Origin: Pseudohongiella sp.
GTDB taxonomy: Bacteria; Pseudomonadota; Gammaproteobacteria; Pseudomonadales; Pseudohongiellaceae
NCBI GenBank assembly: GCA_030651695.1
Contig: JAUSCD010000015.1
Span: forward strand, 124,001 to 188,000
DNA: 64,000 nt
Reading direction: 5' to 3'
Shown here: one piece after another, positions 14,013-22,418 of the stretch
Layout of the letters: each line of letters begins with the position of its first letter
Numbering within the stretch: position 1 is the first letter of the stretch
The notes under the pieces: generated by a model
Database searches by the model: none
The model's input: the letters and a program-made list of their open reading frames with translations, nothing else
Told to the model about the DNA's origin: nothing
Made by a program: the position numbers and the translations under genes

Positions 14013-15272
14013 ATGGCGATGGACAAGGTCATTCAGAAGCGGAGCCGGCCGTGGTGGCAATGGCTGCTCGGGTTGTTAGCGGCAGGTGCACTACTTTGGT
14101 TTATATACCAGACTGTCGCTGATGCATCGATAAAAACTACAAGCGTACCCGCCAGCCAGTTAATCATCAGCAGCGTCCAGATGGGTACGCTTGAAGATGT
14201 GATCTCCGTGCGCGGAACTGTTCAGCCTTTGAACAGCGTATTCCTCGACGCCGTCAACGGCGGCGTTGTGGAACAGATTTTTGTGCAGGAAGGTGCGTTT
14301 GTTGAAGCCGGTCAACCTTTGCTGCAGTTAAGCAACACCACACTACGTCTGAGTGTCGCCACCAACGATACCGCCATTACTGAACAGCTCAACAACCTCA
14401 CCAATATCTCTAATGGTCTTGAGATGACCAAACTCAGTACTGAGCGCGAAATAATCAACATTGAATACCAGATCAGTACGCTTGAACGTCAACTTCGCCG
14501 CCAGCAACAGCTGGTTAATGAACGCATGATTTCGCAGGAAGACTTCGACAGCATTGTTGACCAGCTTGAGTATCAAAAAAGGCTGCTTGTAAATTCTAAG
14601 GCACGACAAGCGCTGGAGGACCGCATCAGAGAAGATCGCCTGCAGCGGATAGCCCAACAGATGGACAAACTGGAAGACAACCTCACGCTTGCTCAAAGCA
14701 GCTTCGAAGGATTGCTGGTACGGGCACCCATCTCCGGGCAACTGACTTCCCTGCCCGTCCAGATTGGTGAAAGCAAAATCAACGGCCAGCGCCTTGGCCA
14801 GATCGACGTAGTGAATCAATACAAAATTGCTGCGCAGATTGATGAGTTTTATGTCTCCCGTGTCGCGCCGGGCCAGTCAGCACGATTTACACTGGCAGGA
14901 GCCAGCTACAGTGTTGTGATTGACAGGGTTTATCCGGAAATCACCAACGGGCTGTTTACTACCGATCTGATCTTCGACATGGATGTTCCTGATAATCTTC
15001 GCCGCGGACAAACCTTGCAGCTTGAGCTGATTCTGGGCAGTCCTCAGGAAACCCTGTTATTACCCGTGGGCAGTTTTGTACAGGAAACCGGCGGCAACTG
15101 GGTATTTGTACTGGATGCCTCCGGCCAGAATGCGTATCGCAGGAATATCAGTGTAGGTAGACGCAATAACCGTTTTATAGAAGTACGGGAAGGACTCAGC
15201 GCGGGTGACCGGGTGATTACATCCGGTTACGGTTCAATAGCCAACGCAGAGAGAGTGCAGTTAAGTCAGTGA
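14013..15272 (+). CDS. HlyD/MacA-like periplasmic adaptor subunit of an ABC exporter
   Basis: A 419-aa protein: short cytoplasmic N-terminus, one membrane anchor (residues ~15-35), a lipoyl-like strand region V-I-S-V-R-G-T-V-Q-P with later G-Q-P-L-L-Q-L, a coiled-coil hairpin at residues ~125-230 rich in Glu/Gln/Arg, then beta-barrel and membrane-proximal domains ending in V-I-T-S-G-Y-G. Known role: bridges an inner-membrane exporter to an outer-membrane channel. It is followed 31 bp later by the ATPase and then the permease. No TolC-like gene lies nearby. The second Met, three codons in, is an equally plausible start. Confidence 0.88.
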   Translation: MAMDKVIQKRSRPWWQWLLGLLAAGALLWFIYQTVADASIKTTSVPASQLIISSVQMGTLEDVISVRGTVQPLNSVFLDAVNGGVVEQIFVQEGAFVEAGQPLLQLSNTTLRLSVATNDTAITEQLNNLTNISNGLEMTKLSTEREIINIEYQISTLERQLRRQQQLVNERMISQEDFDSIVDQLEYQKRLLVNSKARQALEDRIREDRLQRIAQQMDKLEDNLTLAQSSFEGLLVRAPISGQLTSLPVQIGESKINGQRLGQIDVVNQYKIAAQIDEFYVSRVAPGQSARFTLAGASYSVVIDRVYPEITNGLFTTDLIFDMDVPDNLRRGQTLQLELILGSPQETLLLPVGSFVQETGGNWVFVLDASGQNAYRRNISVGRRNNRFIEVREGLSAGDRVITSGYGSIANAERVQLSQ

Positions 15273-15303
15273 TTCATACAATTAATCAGGGAAACCCGAC
15301 GTC

Positions 15304-15999
15304 ATGATCAAATTAGAAAAGATCTGCAAGGTACACCGCACGGAAGAAATTGAAACGGCTGCACTCGACGATATTAATCTGACTGTAGAAAAAGGCGAGT
15401 TTGTGTCCATCATGGGCCCTTCGGGCTGCGGCAAGTCAACCTTGCTGAATGTGTTGGGCTTATTGGATACACCAGCGAGCGGACATTACTATTTTAATGG
15501 TGAAGATCTTGCCGGCTATAACGAGTCACAACGCGCCAGCATCCGTAAAGCCAACATCGGGGTCATATTCCAGAGCTTTAATCTTATTGATGAGCTGACT
15601 GTTGCACAAAACGTAGACCTGGCGCTTTTGTACCAGAAAGTGCCGGCGGCAGAGCGTAAAGCGCGGGTAGATACCGTACTCAAACGCGTTGCCATTGATC
15701 ACCGCAGCAAACACTATCCGCAACAACTTTCAGGTGGTCAGCAACAGCGTGTAGCGATTGCCCGTGCCATTGTCAGCAACCCCAAAGTGTTACTCGCTGA
15801 CGAACCCACAGGTAATCTGGATACCCGCAACGGCGATGAAGTGATGGGTTTGCTCAAGGAGCTGAATCAGGAAGGTGCAACTGTCATCATGGTGACTCAC
15901 TCAGAGCATTATGCCGCCTACGGTACGCGCGTGGTGCGTCTGCTTGACGGCAGAATTGTTGATGCCAATGCAAAAGCGGATGTTGACGCCGTTCTCTGA
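15304..15999 (+). CDS. ABC transporter ATP-binding protein, MacB/LolD type
   Basis: A 231-aa ATPase with all motifs intact: Walker A G-P-S-G-C-G-K-S-T at 38-46, Q-loop F-Q near 89, signature L-S-G-G-Q at 142-146, Walker B V-L-L-A-D-E at 162-167, and H-loop T-H-S near 195. The D-T-P-A-S-G insertion after Walker A is typical of the MacB/LolD/FtsE class, which drives mechanotransmission exporters rather than importers. It is the second gene of a three-gene operon; the permease starts 26 bp after its stop. Confidence 0.94.
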   Translation: MIKLEKICKVHRTEEIETAALDDINLTVEKGEFVSIMGPSGCGKSTLLNVLGLLDTPASGHYYFNGEDLAGYNESQRASIRKANIGVIFQSFNLIDELTVAQNVDLALLYQKVPAAERKARVDTVLKRVAIDHRSKHYPQQLSGGQQQRVAIARAIVSNPKVLLADEPTGNLDTRNGDEVMGLLKELNQEGATVIMVTHSEHYAAYGTRVVRLLDGRIVDANAKADVDAVL

Positions 16000-16025
16000 A
16001 TTCAATTCTGCGTGAGGGATCCACC

Positions 16026-18473
16026 ATGTTTTATAACTACCTGATAGTTGCGCTTAGAAATCTGCGGAAACAACCTGGCTTTACTGCCATTAAAGTCCTC
16101 AGCCTGAGTTTGGGCCTGGTGTGCAGTATCCTGGTGCTGATGCATGTGCAGTACACCTCCAGTTACGATAAACATTTTGATAACTGGCAGAATATTTATC
16201 GTGTTGTTACCAGCCTTACTACGGATCAGCGCATTGACAGCAGTCTGATTCCGGAAGGGATTTACAACCCGCTACTGCAGGACTACGGGCAGATTGAAGC
16301 GTCCGCCAAAATCAGCAACGGCAGCGGCCTGTTTGCATACGGCGATGTCTCTGCACCGAATGACTATCTGTGGGCTGATCCTGAATTCCTGCAGATCTTT
16401 TCTTTCGATTTTGTTCAAGGCGATGCCGATACGGCATTGAGTGATCCCAATACCGTTGTAGTAACACAGAGCACCGCTGCAAAATACTTTGGCATGGAAG
16501 ATCCCATGGGCAAAGTTCTGACTCTGGAGAATCGCAACGACCTTCGTGTCACCGGCGTTATCCGTGATCTGCCATCCAATACTCACTTTGATATCGACAT
16601 CATGATCGGCACGCCGACAGGCAGACAAATCGCGGGTGAGAATTTTATGAACAGCCCTGCCTGGGCAGGATTTGGCACCACCCAGGCATATATAGTTATT
16701 TCTAACCCGGCCTCAGCAGAAGCCATCCGAGCCGACTTCCCTGCTTTTATTGAACGCAACGTACCCGACACCCAGCGCGACTTTGTGATGCGCATGGAAA
16801 CAGCACTGGATCTGGAGCCGCTCGCCAGTATCCATCTGTCACCGCGACAAGGTTTTGCTGCACCCGACAACAGTCGCAGGCTGGTATTAGCTGGCCTGGT
16901 AACATTTGCCGCGCTCATTTTGCTTAGCTCCAGTATTAACTTTGCCAATCTTTCGTTGGCACAAATGCAACAACGCGGCAAAGAAACCGGCGTGCGTAAA
17001 ACACTTGGCGCCACACGCTCGGATCTGCTGACCCAGTTCCTGACAGAGTCCATGTTACTCACATTGATTGCATTGCTGGTTGCCCTGCCTGTTGTCTATC
17101 TTGCAATTGGCCCGTACACCACACTGACAGGCACCGGCTTCACGTTTGGCGGCATGTTCGCTTCAAGCGGGATAGTCATGATTATCTTGTTTGTGTTGAT
17201 GACCGGATTGTTGTCCGGCTTGATTCCGGCACTTCGGATGTCACGATTTGCACCAACGGCGGCTATCAGCGGCAAACGCGATGGTGGTAAGTCCAGTCGC
17301 CTGATTCGTTCAGCATTGACCGTCCTTCAGTTTACCTTTGCAGTAGTACTTGTCATTCTTGCCATCGGTATCACACTACAGGTTCGTTATTTAAACGAGA
17401 TAGATATCGGATTTAATCGCAGTAATCTGGTGGTACTGGACAGCATGTACAACCCGCGTAACCCGGAACAGTTTAATTACGATGCCATGGTTAATGATTT
17501 GCGCCAGCACCCCGGCGTGATTGTAGTTGGGAAATCAGAGTCAGCGCCACCCAACAATGGTGGTTACAATCCCTGGCGTCATGCCGGTTGGCCTATGGAG
17601 GAAGCCAGACCCGTCAGTCACCTGGGTGTGGATGAAAACTATATTGATGCGATGCAGTTACAATTGCTGACCGGACGCAATTTTTCTCAGGAGTTTCCGG
17701 CAGACTTCATGCCTGCTGGCCAACCAGATCCGGAGCAGACCTACGGCGTTATTGTTACCCCTGCAGCAGTCAGGAACTTTGGGCTGGGGAACAATGAAGA
17801 GGCGCTCGACCAGATTCTGATGATAGGCACTTTACGTTTCCGGATAGTAGGCGTGGTTAATGAGTTCAGGCTCTCCGGTGGTCTTGAGGATACGCTGCGC
17901 TCTACTTCGGTTCTGCGGACTACCACCCAGCCCATGCGTACACTTCTCATCAGAATCGATCCGGCCCAACGGGCAAGCGTGCTCAATCATATTGATAGCG
18001 TATGGGCAACTCACAGACCTGACGCCCCTATCAACCGCGAGTTCTATGAGCAATCATTTAATCAGCAGATTTATGAGGAAACTAACGGGATCAATCGTGC
18101 CGCACAGTTCGCTGCTCTGATTACCATTTTGATTGCAGCGCTCGGACTATACGCGCTGGCGTATTACTCAACACAGCGCCGCACCAAAGAAATTGGTGTA
18201 CGTAAAGTACTGGGTGCCAGCGCCCGCTCAATCGTGGAGCTGTTAAGTCTGGATTTTATAAAGCCCGTGATAGTGGCTTGTGTAATAGCCAGCGTGCTGG
18301 CGTACTTTGTGACATCTTTCTACTTCAATCAGTTTTCAGCACAAGCCAGTTTGTCCCCGGTGATTTATGTGCTGGTGGTGGCAGGTATGATTCTGTTGTC
18401 TTTGCTGACAGTTGCAGCTCAGTGTATAAAGACAGCAAAGTCCGATCCGGTCACTTCACTGCGGTCGGAGTAA
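16026..18473 (+). CDS. FtsX/MacB-type ABC transporter permease, duplicated form
   Basis: An 815-aa permease with two repeats of the MacB periplasmic core plus FtsX fold. The first half has a membrane segment at ~20-40, a periplasmic domain at 50-280, and three membrane segments at ~290-410 around the G-K-E-T-G-V-R-K-T-L-G-A coupling motif. The second half repeats this, with R-T-K-E-I-G-V-R-K-V-L-G-A near residue 725. This 8-helix form is usual for stand-alone FtsX-like permeases that pair with a separate ATPase. Substrate is unknown: peptides, lipoproteins or macrolide-like compounds are possible. Confidence 0.92.
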   Translation: MFYNYLIVALRNLRKQPGFTAIKVLSLSLGLVCSILVLMHVQYTSSYDKHFDNWQNIYRVVTSLTTDQRIDSSLIPEGIYNPLLQDYGQIEASAKISNGSGLFAYGDVSAPNDYLWADPEFLQIFSFDFVQGDADTALSDPNTVVVTQSTAAKYFGMEDPMGKVLTLENRNDLRVTGVIRDLPSNTHFDIDIMIGTPTGRQIAGENFMNSPAWAGFGTTQAYIVISNPASAEAIRADFPAFIERNVPDTQRDFVMRMETALDLEPLASIHLSPRQGFAAPDNSRRLVLAGLVTFAALILLSSSINFANLSLAQMQQRGKETGVRKTLGATRSDLLTQFLTESMLLTLIALLVALPVVYLAIGPYTTLTGTGFTFGGMFASSGIVMIILFVLMTGLLSGLIPALRMSRFAPTAAISGKRDGGKSSRLIRSALTVLQFTFAVVLVILAIGITLQVRYLNEIDIGFNRSNLVVLDSMYNPRNPEQFNYDAMVNDLRQHPGVIVVGKSESAPPNNGGYNPWRHAGWPMEEARPVSHLGVDENYIDAMQLQLLTGRNFSQEFPADFMPAGQPDPEQTYGVIVTPAAVRNFGLGNNEEALDQILMIGTLRFRIVGVVNEFRLSGGLEDTLRSTSVLRTTTQPMRTLLIRIDPAQRASVLNHIDSVWATHRPDAPINREFYEQSFNQQIYEETNGINRAAQFAALITILIAALGLYALAYYSTQRRTKEIGVRKVLGASARSIVELLSLDFIKPVIVACVIASVLAYFVTSFYFNQFSAQASLSPVIYVLVVAGMILLSLLTVAAQCIKTAKSDPVTSLRSE

Positions 18474-18523
18474 AGTTTTCAGCTATAGTTAACGGATAGC
18501 CATCACAGACAAGGAGAGTTTTT

Positions 18524-19399
18524 ATGGAGTTGATCAGCCGGTATCTGATTCTGATTATGGTGTGTTTTTCCATTGCAGCATACACACTGACATTAAACAC
18601 AGGCAATGACCCGGAAATAACCATACTGCTGGTATCCGTTGTGTGTTTCCTTATTGCCTTATGGCTGGAACGGTCACTGCCCTATCGCAAAGCGTGGAAC
18701 CTTGCTCAGCAAGACATCGGTGTTGATCTGACAAGTGCCGGCATTCTGGTTGCCATCGTAGAGCCGCTGTTAAAAGTCCTTTTGCCGCTGATTGTTGCAG
18801 TGTTCTATGCCAGCCAGCGTGGCGGATTACTCGACGGTGTGCTGCCATTGTGGCTGGAGATTATTTTTGTTCTGGCGACCGTCGAGTTTGGCAAATACTG
18901 GTCTCACCGGCTTCATCACAGTTACGGACCGTTTTGGTGGTTACATGCGATGCACCACAGCAGCGAAAGAATGTACACACTGAATGGACTACGATTCCAC
19001 CCGCTCAACTACTCATTAAATTTTGTTATTGCCATGACACCTGTGATGGTTCTTGGGGTATCTCCGGAAGCAATATTTGCTTATCTGGCGATCACACAGC
19101 CGGTAGTCCTGATCCAGCATGCCAATATCAATCTCAAACATGGCTGGCTCAACTGGGTATTCAGCACACCGGAGGTGCATCGCTGGCATCACTCCACACA
19201 ACCATCTGAGGCCAACCGTAATTTTGGTAATGCACTTCTGATCTGGGATCATGTTTTCGGCACCTTTAAAGCGCCGGAAGGTTTCACGGACGAGAAAGAG
19301 GTAGGTTTGTTCAACTCCTCACGCGCCAGCTACCCAGCAAAACAGTGCTATTTCTCGCAACTACTCTCGATGTTCAGAGCTCCCTGTTGTAGTACCTGA
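18524..19399 (+). CDS. Sterol desaturase / fatty acid hydroxylase superfamily protein
   Basis: A 291-aa integral membrane di-iron enzyme with four to five membrane segments and the three histidine clusters of the superfamily: S-H-R-L-H-H near residue 127, H-A-M-H-H near 141 and H-R-W-H-H near 222. Known chemistry: O2-dependent hydroxylation or desaturation of lipid chains or sterols. An AAGGAGAG Shine-Dalgarno lies 7-8 bases before the ATG. It is 50 bp after the permease and could be read from the same operon. The exact lipid substrate is not inferable. Confidence 0.9.
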   Translation: MELISRYLILIMVCFSIAAYTLTLNTGNDPEITILLVSVVCFLIALWLERSLPYRKAWNLAQQDIGVDLTSAGILVAIVEPLLKVLLPLIVAVFYASQRGGLLDGVLPLWLEIIFVLATVEFGKYWSHRLHHSYGPFWWLHAMHHSSERMYTLNGLRFHPLNYSLNFVIAMTPVMVLGVSPEAIFAYLAITQPVVLIQHANINLKHGWLNWVFSTPEVHRWHHSTQPSEANRNFGNALLIWDHVFGTFKAPEGFTDEKEVGLFNSSRASYPAKQCYFSQLLSMFRAPCCST

Positions 19400-19427
19400 A
19401 CATCAAAAACATGCTCCTGAAGGCGGC

Positions 19428-20024
19428 TTAACGCCGCCCGAATGCCATACGGGCACCGCTAAAGGTCATGTACATCAACAGAAACAGTCCGAACAGACCA
19501 AACACATTGTCAAACGGACGATAGCCGGTCCAACGCAGATAATGAATGTCATACACTTTATTGATCCAATAGGTATCCCGGCCGGTCTGGTACAAACTCA
19601 TTGTGTCCCAATTGATGCTGATCTGAACTCCGGTGTCCGTCAGCGCTAAATTGTTTTCCATAGCAAGCACACGGCCGTAGCGCGTTGGGTTGGCATTGAA
19701 TGCGTCTTCCAGCAAGCGCTGCATCTCGCTGGCATCGGGTTGCGCCCACGGTATCAGCGTATCGGCGTTCAGATGCTGCCAACGGCCTGCCTCCCGCACG
19801 ATCAAATGATTCCCCAGCACTGTTCGAAACACACGCATTTCTTCCCATTCGGCAGCCGGCGCCAAGGTAAGCGACCCGATCACCGGCAACTGACGTACCC
19901 GCAATTGTTCGTAAGCCTGATCATAGGCAGGACGTACGAGAAAGAAAACAGCAGTCGATGACCACGCCAGAAATGGCAGTAGCAAGACAATTCCTGTCAG
20001 TCGATGGATCCTGCGTCGATTCAT
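19428..20024 (-). CDS. PepSY-associated-like membrane protein
   Basis: A 198-aa protein with an N-terminal membrane segment (residues ~8-28, R-R-I-H-R-L-T-G-I-V-L-L-L-P-F-L), a periplasmic stretch, and a C-terminal membrane segment (~172-190) preceded by Y-D-I-H-Y-L-R-W-T-G-Y. The H-R-L-T-G start and I-H-Y-L-R-W end resemble PepSY-associated TM proteins, often linked to iron or redox functions; the assignment is tentative. Its stop codon sits in a GGCGGC/GCCGCC hairpin shared with the end of the converging hydroxylase gene. Confidence 0.6.
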   Translation of the reverse strand: MNRRRIHRLTGIVLLLPFLAWSSTAVFFLVRPAYDQAYEQLRVRQLPVIGSLTLAPAAEWEEMRVFRTVLGNHLIVREAGRWQHLNADTLIPWAQPDASEMQRLLEDAFNANPTRYGRVLAMENNLALTDTGVQISINWDTMSLYQTGRDTYWINKVYDIHYLRWTGYRPFDNVFGLFGLFLLMYMTFSGARMAFGRR

Positions 20025-20185
20025 TGAAAAGATAGTCCGTGATTCCAGAGACCGGCAATGCTACTACGGAAAAGCGCCCGGGTGTTGGGCACGGACTTGA
20101 AATCTTTACAATTGACTATGTATATATTGTGATAGCGTGGCGAAATAAAAACAGGATGGTCAACCATATATACAAGGAAAAGCTG

Positions 20186-20677
20186 ATGTCTGCATGGGAA
20201 ATTATAGTGGCAACAATGGCAAGTGAATTCGCAGACGTCTCAGACATAGAGATGGGCACCCGTATCACGCTCCGATTGGTGCTCGCTGCAATTCTTGGCG
20301 GTATGTTGGGTTATGAAAGAGAGTCTCACGGACAGTCCGCCGGCCTTCGCACACACATGCTGGTTGCCTTGGGAGCTGCACTTTTTGTGGTTGTGCCAGA
20401 ACAGTCAGGAGCACTGGAAGATCCGATGAGTCGTGTCGTGCAAGGTGTCATTGCCGGCGTCGGTTTTTTATGCGCCGGTACCATTCTGAAGGGCAACAGT
20501 ATGACTGAAGTGCGGGGACTGACTACAGCCGCAGGCATCTGGCTGACAGCTGCGATCGGCGTTGCGGCGGGCGTAGGTTTCGAGATAACAGCGCTGATAA
20601 CAGCGCTGCTCGCTCTTTTTGTGCTAAAAATTGTGCCTATATTGCTCGACAAAAAGCAAGATCCGCCTCTATCGTAG
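20186..20677 (+). CDS. MgtC/SapB family membrane protein
   Basis: A 163-aa protein with the MgtC N-terminal membrane domain: R-L-V-L-A-A-I-L-G-G-M-L-G-Y-E-R-E (residues ~30-46), G-L-R-T-H-M-L-V-A-L-G-A-A, and G-V-I-A-G-V-G-F-L-C-A-G-T-I-L-K. Four to five membrane segments; it lacks the C-terminal ACT-like domain of MgtC proper. The start at 20186 is chosen because AAGGA lies about 7 bases before it; the open frame upstream (to 20039) would add an unrelated hydrophilic leader. Family role: Mg2+-stress-related, with ATP synthase modulation known for Salmonella MgtC. Its end overlaps the converging hemerythrin gene by 9 bp. Confidence 0.87.
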   Translation: MSAWEIIVATMASEFADVSDIEMGTRITLRLVLAAILGGMLGYERESHGQSAGLRTHMLVALGAALFVVVPEQSGALEDPMSRVVQGVIAGVGFLCAGTILKGNSMTEVRGLTTAAGIWLTAAIGVAAGVGFEITALITALLALFVLKIVPILLDKKQDPPLS

Positions 20678-21130
20678 GCCACTCTTACGCTGTTCAATTT
20701 CCTTGCCCAAAGCAAGAAGGTCAACCTTCGATTTTTGTACTTTGGGGAACATATCCTCCTCCTCCTCCTTGACGTGGTGTTCGATCTGCTCTGCTAACAC
20801 ATTCACCTTGGTATCAAACAACTCTTCGTCGCCCTTCATGGCCTTGATCTCCTTGATAAGAACTTTGGCACCAGCGTGTTCAACTATACCTTCATTAACA
20901 ATATCGTCAGCATCGTTAACTTCGGATTTGACAGTTGGATAAAATATTTCTTCCTCAACTGTCATGTGCACTGTCAGCTCGTCGCAGATATGGTCGGCGA
21001 GCTGCTTCTTTTTTGTATAGTCACCGTCAGCCAGTTTTTTATACTGTTCAAAAGCGTCCTCCACTTCCCGATGGTCCGCCTTTAACAGAGCAATAGCACC
21101 CTGTGAATCCGTGTCTGCTGATTTTTTCAT
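20669..21130 (-). CDS. Hemerythrin HHE-domain protein
   Basis: A 153-aa four-helix di-iron protein. Candidate ligands: H in K-A-D-H-R-E-V-E (residue ~20), H in L-T-V-H-M-T-V-E-E-E with a following Glu (~55-60), H in G-I-V-E-H-A-G (~84), and H-H-V-K-E-E-E with Glu (~117-121). Known roles: O2 or NO binding, iron storage, oxidative-stress protection. It is the last gene of a leftward operon: its ATG overlaps the stop of a 23-codon gene (ATGA at 21127-21130), so translation is coupled. Its 3' end overlaps the converging MgtC-like gene. Confidence 0.9.
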   Translation of the reverse strand: MKKSADTDSQGAIALLKADHREVEDAFEQYKKLADGDYTKKKQLADHICDELTVHMTVEEEIFYPTVKSEVNDADDIVNEGIVEHAGAKVLIKEIKAMKGDEELFDTKVNVLAEQIEHHVKEEEEDMFPKVQKSKVDLLALGKEIEQRKSGLR

Positions 21131-21198
21131 AATAGTATCGCCAGAAGAATAATGAGTGGAATGGGTACGCCGAGAAACAAAAGAAGTAATGAGCGCAT
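21127..21198 (-). CDS. 23-aa hydrophobic small protein
   Basis: The reading frame M-R-S-L-L-L-L-F-L-G-V-P-I-P followed by Ile/Leu-rich residues to the stop forms a single membrane helix with a central Pro-x-Pro. A strong Shine-Dalgarno (AGAGGA) lies 7 bases before the ATG, and the stop overlaps the hemerythrin start by four bases. The gene lies 43 bp after the upstream membrane-protein gene in the same operon. The expression signals are better than expected by chance. Possible roles: a membrane-tethered regulatory peptide or a small subunit interacting with the upstream protein (speculative). Confidence 0.6.
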   Translation of the reverse strand: MRSLLLLFLGVPIPLIILLAILL

Positions 21199-21241
21199 AG
21201 TTAGATCCTCTTCATAGTAGGCGTGCAAATGCACTTGGTAA

Positions 21242-22141
21242 TTAAATGGCTTTATCCGGTCGATGAATCGAAGCCTGTCCTGAAGAAATATATGCCGGGT
21301 CGTAGATATCTGAATCGCGCTGTCGACCACCAAACGTAGCCATCAGACTGGCGAAAAAAGCACCGCACAGCAGCGCAATAAACATCCACAGCGCTGAATA
21401 GCTGGCCGACTTTCTTGCTGCGTCGGCCGCTTCTCTTGCTGCCGTCTCCGCCTGAAGCGCAGCCTGCTGTGCCTGATCACGTATCTGCGTGATCCTGGTT
21501 TCTGCCGCTTGCTGGCTGACCCCGGTATACCTTGAAATGACAGAGGCCATGTACTGAGAGTCATTTGTACTCAACTCATTTTCAGACAGGCTGCGCAGAA
21601 AAATGGTCGATATTTCCGCACGCACTGAATCACTGGCAGTCTCGGCTTGCGAGTTTGGCGCGGGACGCAGTAATGCATCACTGAAGTAGCTGTCTGCTGC
21701 ATCGCCCGCTGTGGATAGAACTTCCGCTGCGCCTCCTACAACTTCTGCACCTGCACGTACTCCGCCACTCATCACTGTTGTCAGGGTCGACGTCAATAGC
21801 ACGGCAGCTGCTAAAGTCGATACGGCCCATGCAGTCATACCGTGTGCAGTATCACGAAAATAGACTTCGTCACTGTGTACACCAGCCCAACGGACTCGCA
21901 ATCGACCAGCAAGATATCCACCAAGACCGGATGCGGCGATCTGTGTAAACGCCACCCATATAATGCTGGATACACCTATGGTCGCCAGACTTGCACCCGT
22001 ATTAGACCAGGGCGAAACCGCTGACAAACCGAGACCAAAGCCAAGAATTAAAAGAATAAAAGATAGCGCAGCAGCGCATGCAGCCCCTGCTATAATAGCT
22101 CCCCAGGAAACACCCGCTGTGTTTTCAACTGATATCGACAT
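21242..22141 (-). CDS. Glycine/alanine-rich integral membrane protein with coiled-coil segment
   Basis: A 299-aa protein with three N-terminal membrane segments (residues ~10-40, 55-80, 100-125), a soluble loop, an Ala/Gln/Glu-rich helix (Q-A-A-L-Q-A-E-T-A-A-R-E-A-A-D-A-A, ~225-245) that probably forms a coiled coil, and a last membrane segment (~250-270). No function is recognised; similar proteins occur beside stress genes in proteobacteria (recollection, not checked). The start at 22141 is chosen because GAGGGAG stands 5 bases before it; an in-frame ATG six codons earlier would contain that site inside the gene. First gene of the operon with the 23-aa gene and hemerythrin; divergent from the catalase. 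Confidence 0.75.
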   Translation of the reverse strand: MSISVENTAGVSWGAIIAGAACAAALSFILLILGFGLGLSAVSPWSNTGASLATIGVSSIIWVAFTQIAASGLGGYLAGRLRVRWAGVHSDEVYFRDTAHGMTAWAVSTLAAAVLLTSTLTTVMSGGVRAGAEVVGGAAEVLSTAGDAADSYFSDALLRPAPNSQAETASDSVRAEISTIFLRSLSENELSTNDSQYMASVISRYTGVSQQAAETRITQIRDQAQQAALQAETAAREAADAARKSASYSALWMFIALLCGAFFASLMATFGGRQRDSDIYDPAYISSGQASIHRPDKAI

Positions 22142-22237
22142 TGTTACTCCCTCTTCCATAATGTTATTGCAGCAATGAAATACTCAAAAACATTCTGCCT
22201 AATGTCCTGGGTTAGTACTGTGCGCTACTACTCTTAT

Positions 22238-22301
22238 GGGAGGTTTGGAAATCTTAAGAGGGGTTTGGAAATCCTAAGGGAGGTTCGGAAATTTTCTTAA
22301 G
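22238..22301. repeat. Three direct repeats with exact 20-bp period upstream of the catalase gene
   Basis: GGTTTGGAAAT begins at 22242 and 22262 and GGTTCGGAAAT at 22282, each followed by TCTTAAG, CCTAAG or TTTCTTAAG. The fixed 20-bp step places the copies on nearly the same face of the helix, as expected for binding sites of a regulator. They lie between the divergent membrane-protein operon (start 22141) and the catalase (start 22419). Confidence 0.75.
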
Positions 22302-22418
22302 TTCGCTGGCAAACGGACAGAACGTACTCCTCCATCTAAGCTGTTCATCAACCATCCGGTTTTTAACAACTAACCGCCCGCTTATACATTCTCGGGTTAT
22401 GGCGGCATGAGGACAGTT

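Noticed and set aside
19422-19438. GGCGGC/GCCGCC hairpin between the hydroxylase and PepSY-like genes
   Set aside because: Short, with no T-run and overlapping a stop codon; not enough to call a terminator.
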